A stretch of 6,686 bases of DNA from Prolixibacteraceae bacterium (GTDB lineage: Bacteria > Bacteroidota > Bacteroidia > Bacteroidales > Prolixibacteraceae), in contig DPRM01000130.1 of assembly GCA_003537645.1 (NCBI GenBank), positions 35,491 through 42,176 of the forward strand. Direction: 5' to 3'. Under the pieces are notes generated by a model. It was not told the origin of the DNA. It worked only from the letters and a program-made list of their open reading frames with translations, and searched no databases. The translations under genes and the position numbers were made by a program. Of this stretch, positions 5,906 to 6,686 are shown one piece after another. How positions within the stretch are numbered: the stretch's first letter is position 1; the number at the start of each line of letters is the position of its first letter.

Positions 5906-6686
5906 ATGGCTCAATTGCTTGACATTATAGCAGAAACCAACCAGCCCGCTTACCAAATTCTTCGTGAATTTGTGGAAAGCGAAAAACTCCTCTGGCCTCT
6001 GGCTGCCGCCAATTACAAAGGATTGGAGAAGGTGCTGGAACGGAGTTTTCAGTTCGATGGTTTTGAAATTCGTGTACAGTTTAATCCGGAACGGATGCGG
6101 TCGTCGGCAGCCAAAGTTGATAATCAGTCGATTGCCGCACGCAAATGCTTTTTGTGCAGTGAAAACCGTCCGGCAGAACAAGATGCGATTGCGTTTGGCG
6201 ACGACTATCTGATTTTGGTCAACCCGTTCCCGATTTTCAAAACCCATTTTACCATTTCGTGCAATTCGCATATCGATCAGCGGTTTATCCCGAATGTACA
6301 GTCTTTATTGGAATTGGCGCGGGCGATGGAAGGTTTTACTGTATTCTACAATGGACCTGAATGTGGCGCTTCTGCTCCCGATCACCTGCATTTTCAGGCC
6401 GGAGAAAATGGTTTCATGCCCATTGCAGAAGATTTTGAACGGTTAAAACCGACTGCCAGAAAATTGTTTTCAGGAGCAGAAACCAATGTTTGGGCGTTCG
6501 ACAATTACCTCCGGAAAATGATTTCGGTGGAAACAACTTCTTTAGACGAAGGCCTTCGGATTATTGGCATCTATTATTCTTATTTTCAGGCGATGCAGCC
6601 GGAAAAGGTTGAACCGATGATGAATGTACTTTGCGCTTATTCAGGAGGAAAATGGACAATTCATCTTTTCCCACGGAAACTTCATC
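5906..6686 (+). CDS. DUF4922 protein, GalT/Ap4A-phosphorylase-like nucleotidyltransferase, N-terminal part
   Basis: Some 260 codons are present and the frame is still open at the right edge. The start is the ATG at 5906; it begins MAQLLDIIAE and has an AT-rich leader. Motifs of the galT/HIT-like superfamily stand in order: CFLC at 81-84, identical to the zinc-binding CFLC of E. coli GalT; KTHFTI with H114, a candidate third ligand; then FYNGPECGASAP (147-158) leading into D159-H-L-H-F-Q164. That last motif matches the DHKHLQ of yeast Ap4A phosphorylase and HPHxQ of GalT, so H160 would be a metal ligand and H162 the histidine that takes the nucleotidyl group. The last visible residues, WTIHLFPRKLH, match the closing strand of such enzymes. 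This predicts a cytoplasmic enzyme that transfers or phosphorolyses an NMP group on a sugar nucleotide or dinucleotide. The family has no assigned substrate that I know of. The gene lies 129 bases after the glycosyltransferase, on the same strand. Confidence 0.82.
   Translation, partial: MAQLLDIIAETNQPAYQILREFVESEKLLWPLAAANYKGLEKVLERSFQFDGFEIRVQFNPERMRSSAAKVDNQSIAARKCFLCSENRPAEQDAIAFGDDYLILVNPFPIFKTHFTISCNSHIDQRFIPNVQSLLELARAMEGFTVFYNGPECGASAPDHLHFQAGENGFMPIAEDFERLKPTARKLFSGAETNVWAFDNYLRKMISVETTSLDEGLRIIGIYYSYFQAMQPEKVEPMMNVLCAYSGGKWTIHLFPRKLH

Noticed and set aside
5834..6271. Open frame of 145 codons on the - strand
   Set aside because: It is antisense to the start of the DUF4922 gene, whose CFLC motif lies on the + strand, and it runs into the nested inverted repeat.

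Overview
The window is a stretch of bacterial chromosome that looks like a member of the Bacteroidota, probably order Bacteroidales or Marinilabiliales. The evidence is the protein families present (a DUF5009/NagX-like membrane protein, a golvesin-domain protein of the kind often labelled 'xanthan lyase', a paired glycosyltransferase and a DUF4922 protein), AT-rich leaders without clear Shine-Dalgarno sites, and intergenic DNA full of short palindromic repeats typical of these genomes. Family names are from memory of motifs; no search was run.

Layout, all on the + strand: (1) 1-657, the C-terminal part of a NagX/HGSNAT-type polytopic membrane protein, cut at the left edge. (2) 658-974, about 317 bases without a convincing gene, holding a degenerate CAGT tandem repeat and five copies of a CCTTTAGG-centred palindrome. 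(3) 975-4115, a large secreted protein whose conserved residues fit a zinc-dependent N-acetylmuramoyl-L-alanine amidase of the Amidase_3 type, interrupted by a golvesin C-terminal-like domain and followed by an FnIII domain and a C-terminal domain of uncertain fold. An open frame runs upstream to an ATG at 816, but that extension is made of repeats. (4) 4116-4324, four kinds of palindromic repeat. (5) 4325-5776, a cytoplasmic GT2 glycosyltransferase with two GT-A-like halves. (6) 5777-5905, a nested inverted repeat built from four related 12-mers. (7) 5906-6686, a DUF4922 protein with GalT/Ap4A-phosphorylase-like motifs, cut at the right edge.

Reading the genes together (inference): an exported amidase acting on peptidoglycan, a membrane protein from a family linked to amino-sugar uptake or acetylation, a galT-superfamily nucleotidyltransferase or phosphorylase, and a glycosyltransferase could form a route that takes cell-wall fragments or amino sugars and returns them to activated sugars and a glycan. 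None of the substrates can be read from the sequence. The most checkable new points are the amidase active site inside a protein usually named for xanthan lyase, the GalT-like zinc and active-site motifs in the DUF4922 protein, and the repeat-derived ends of the amidase reading frame.
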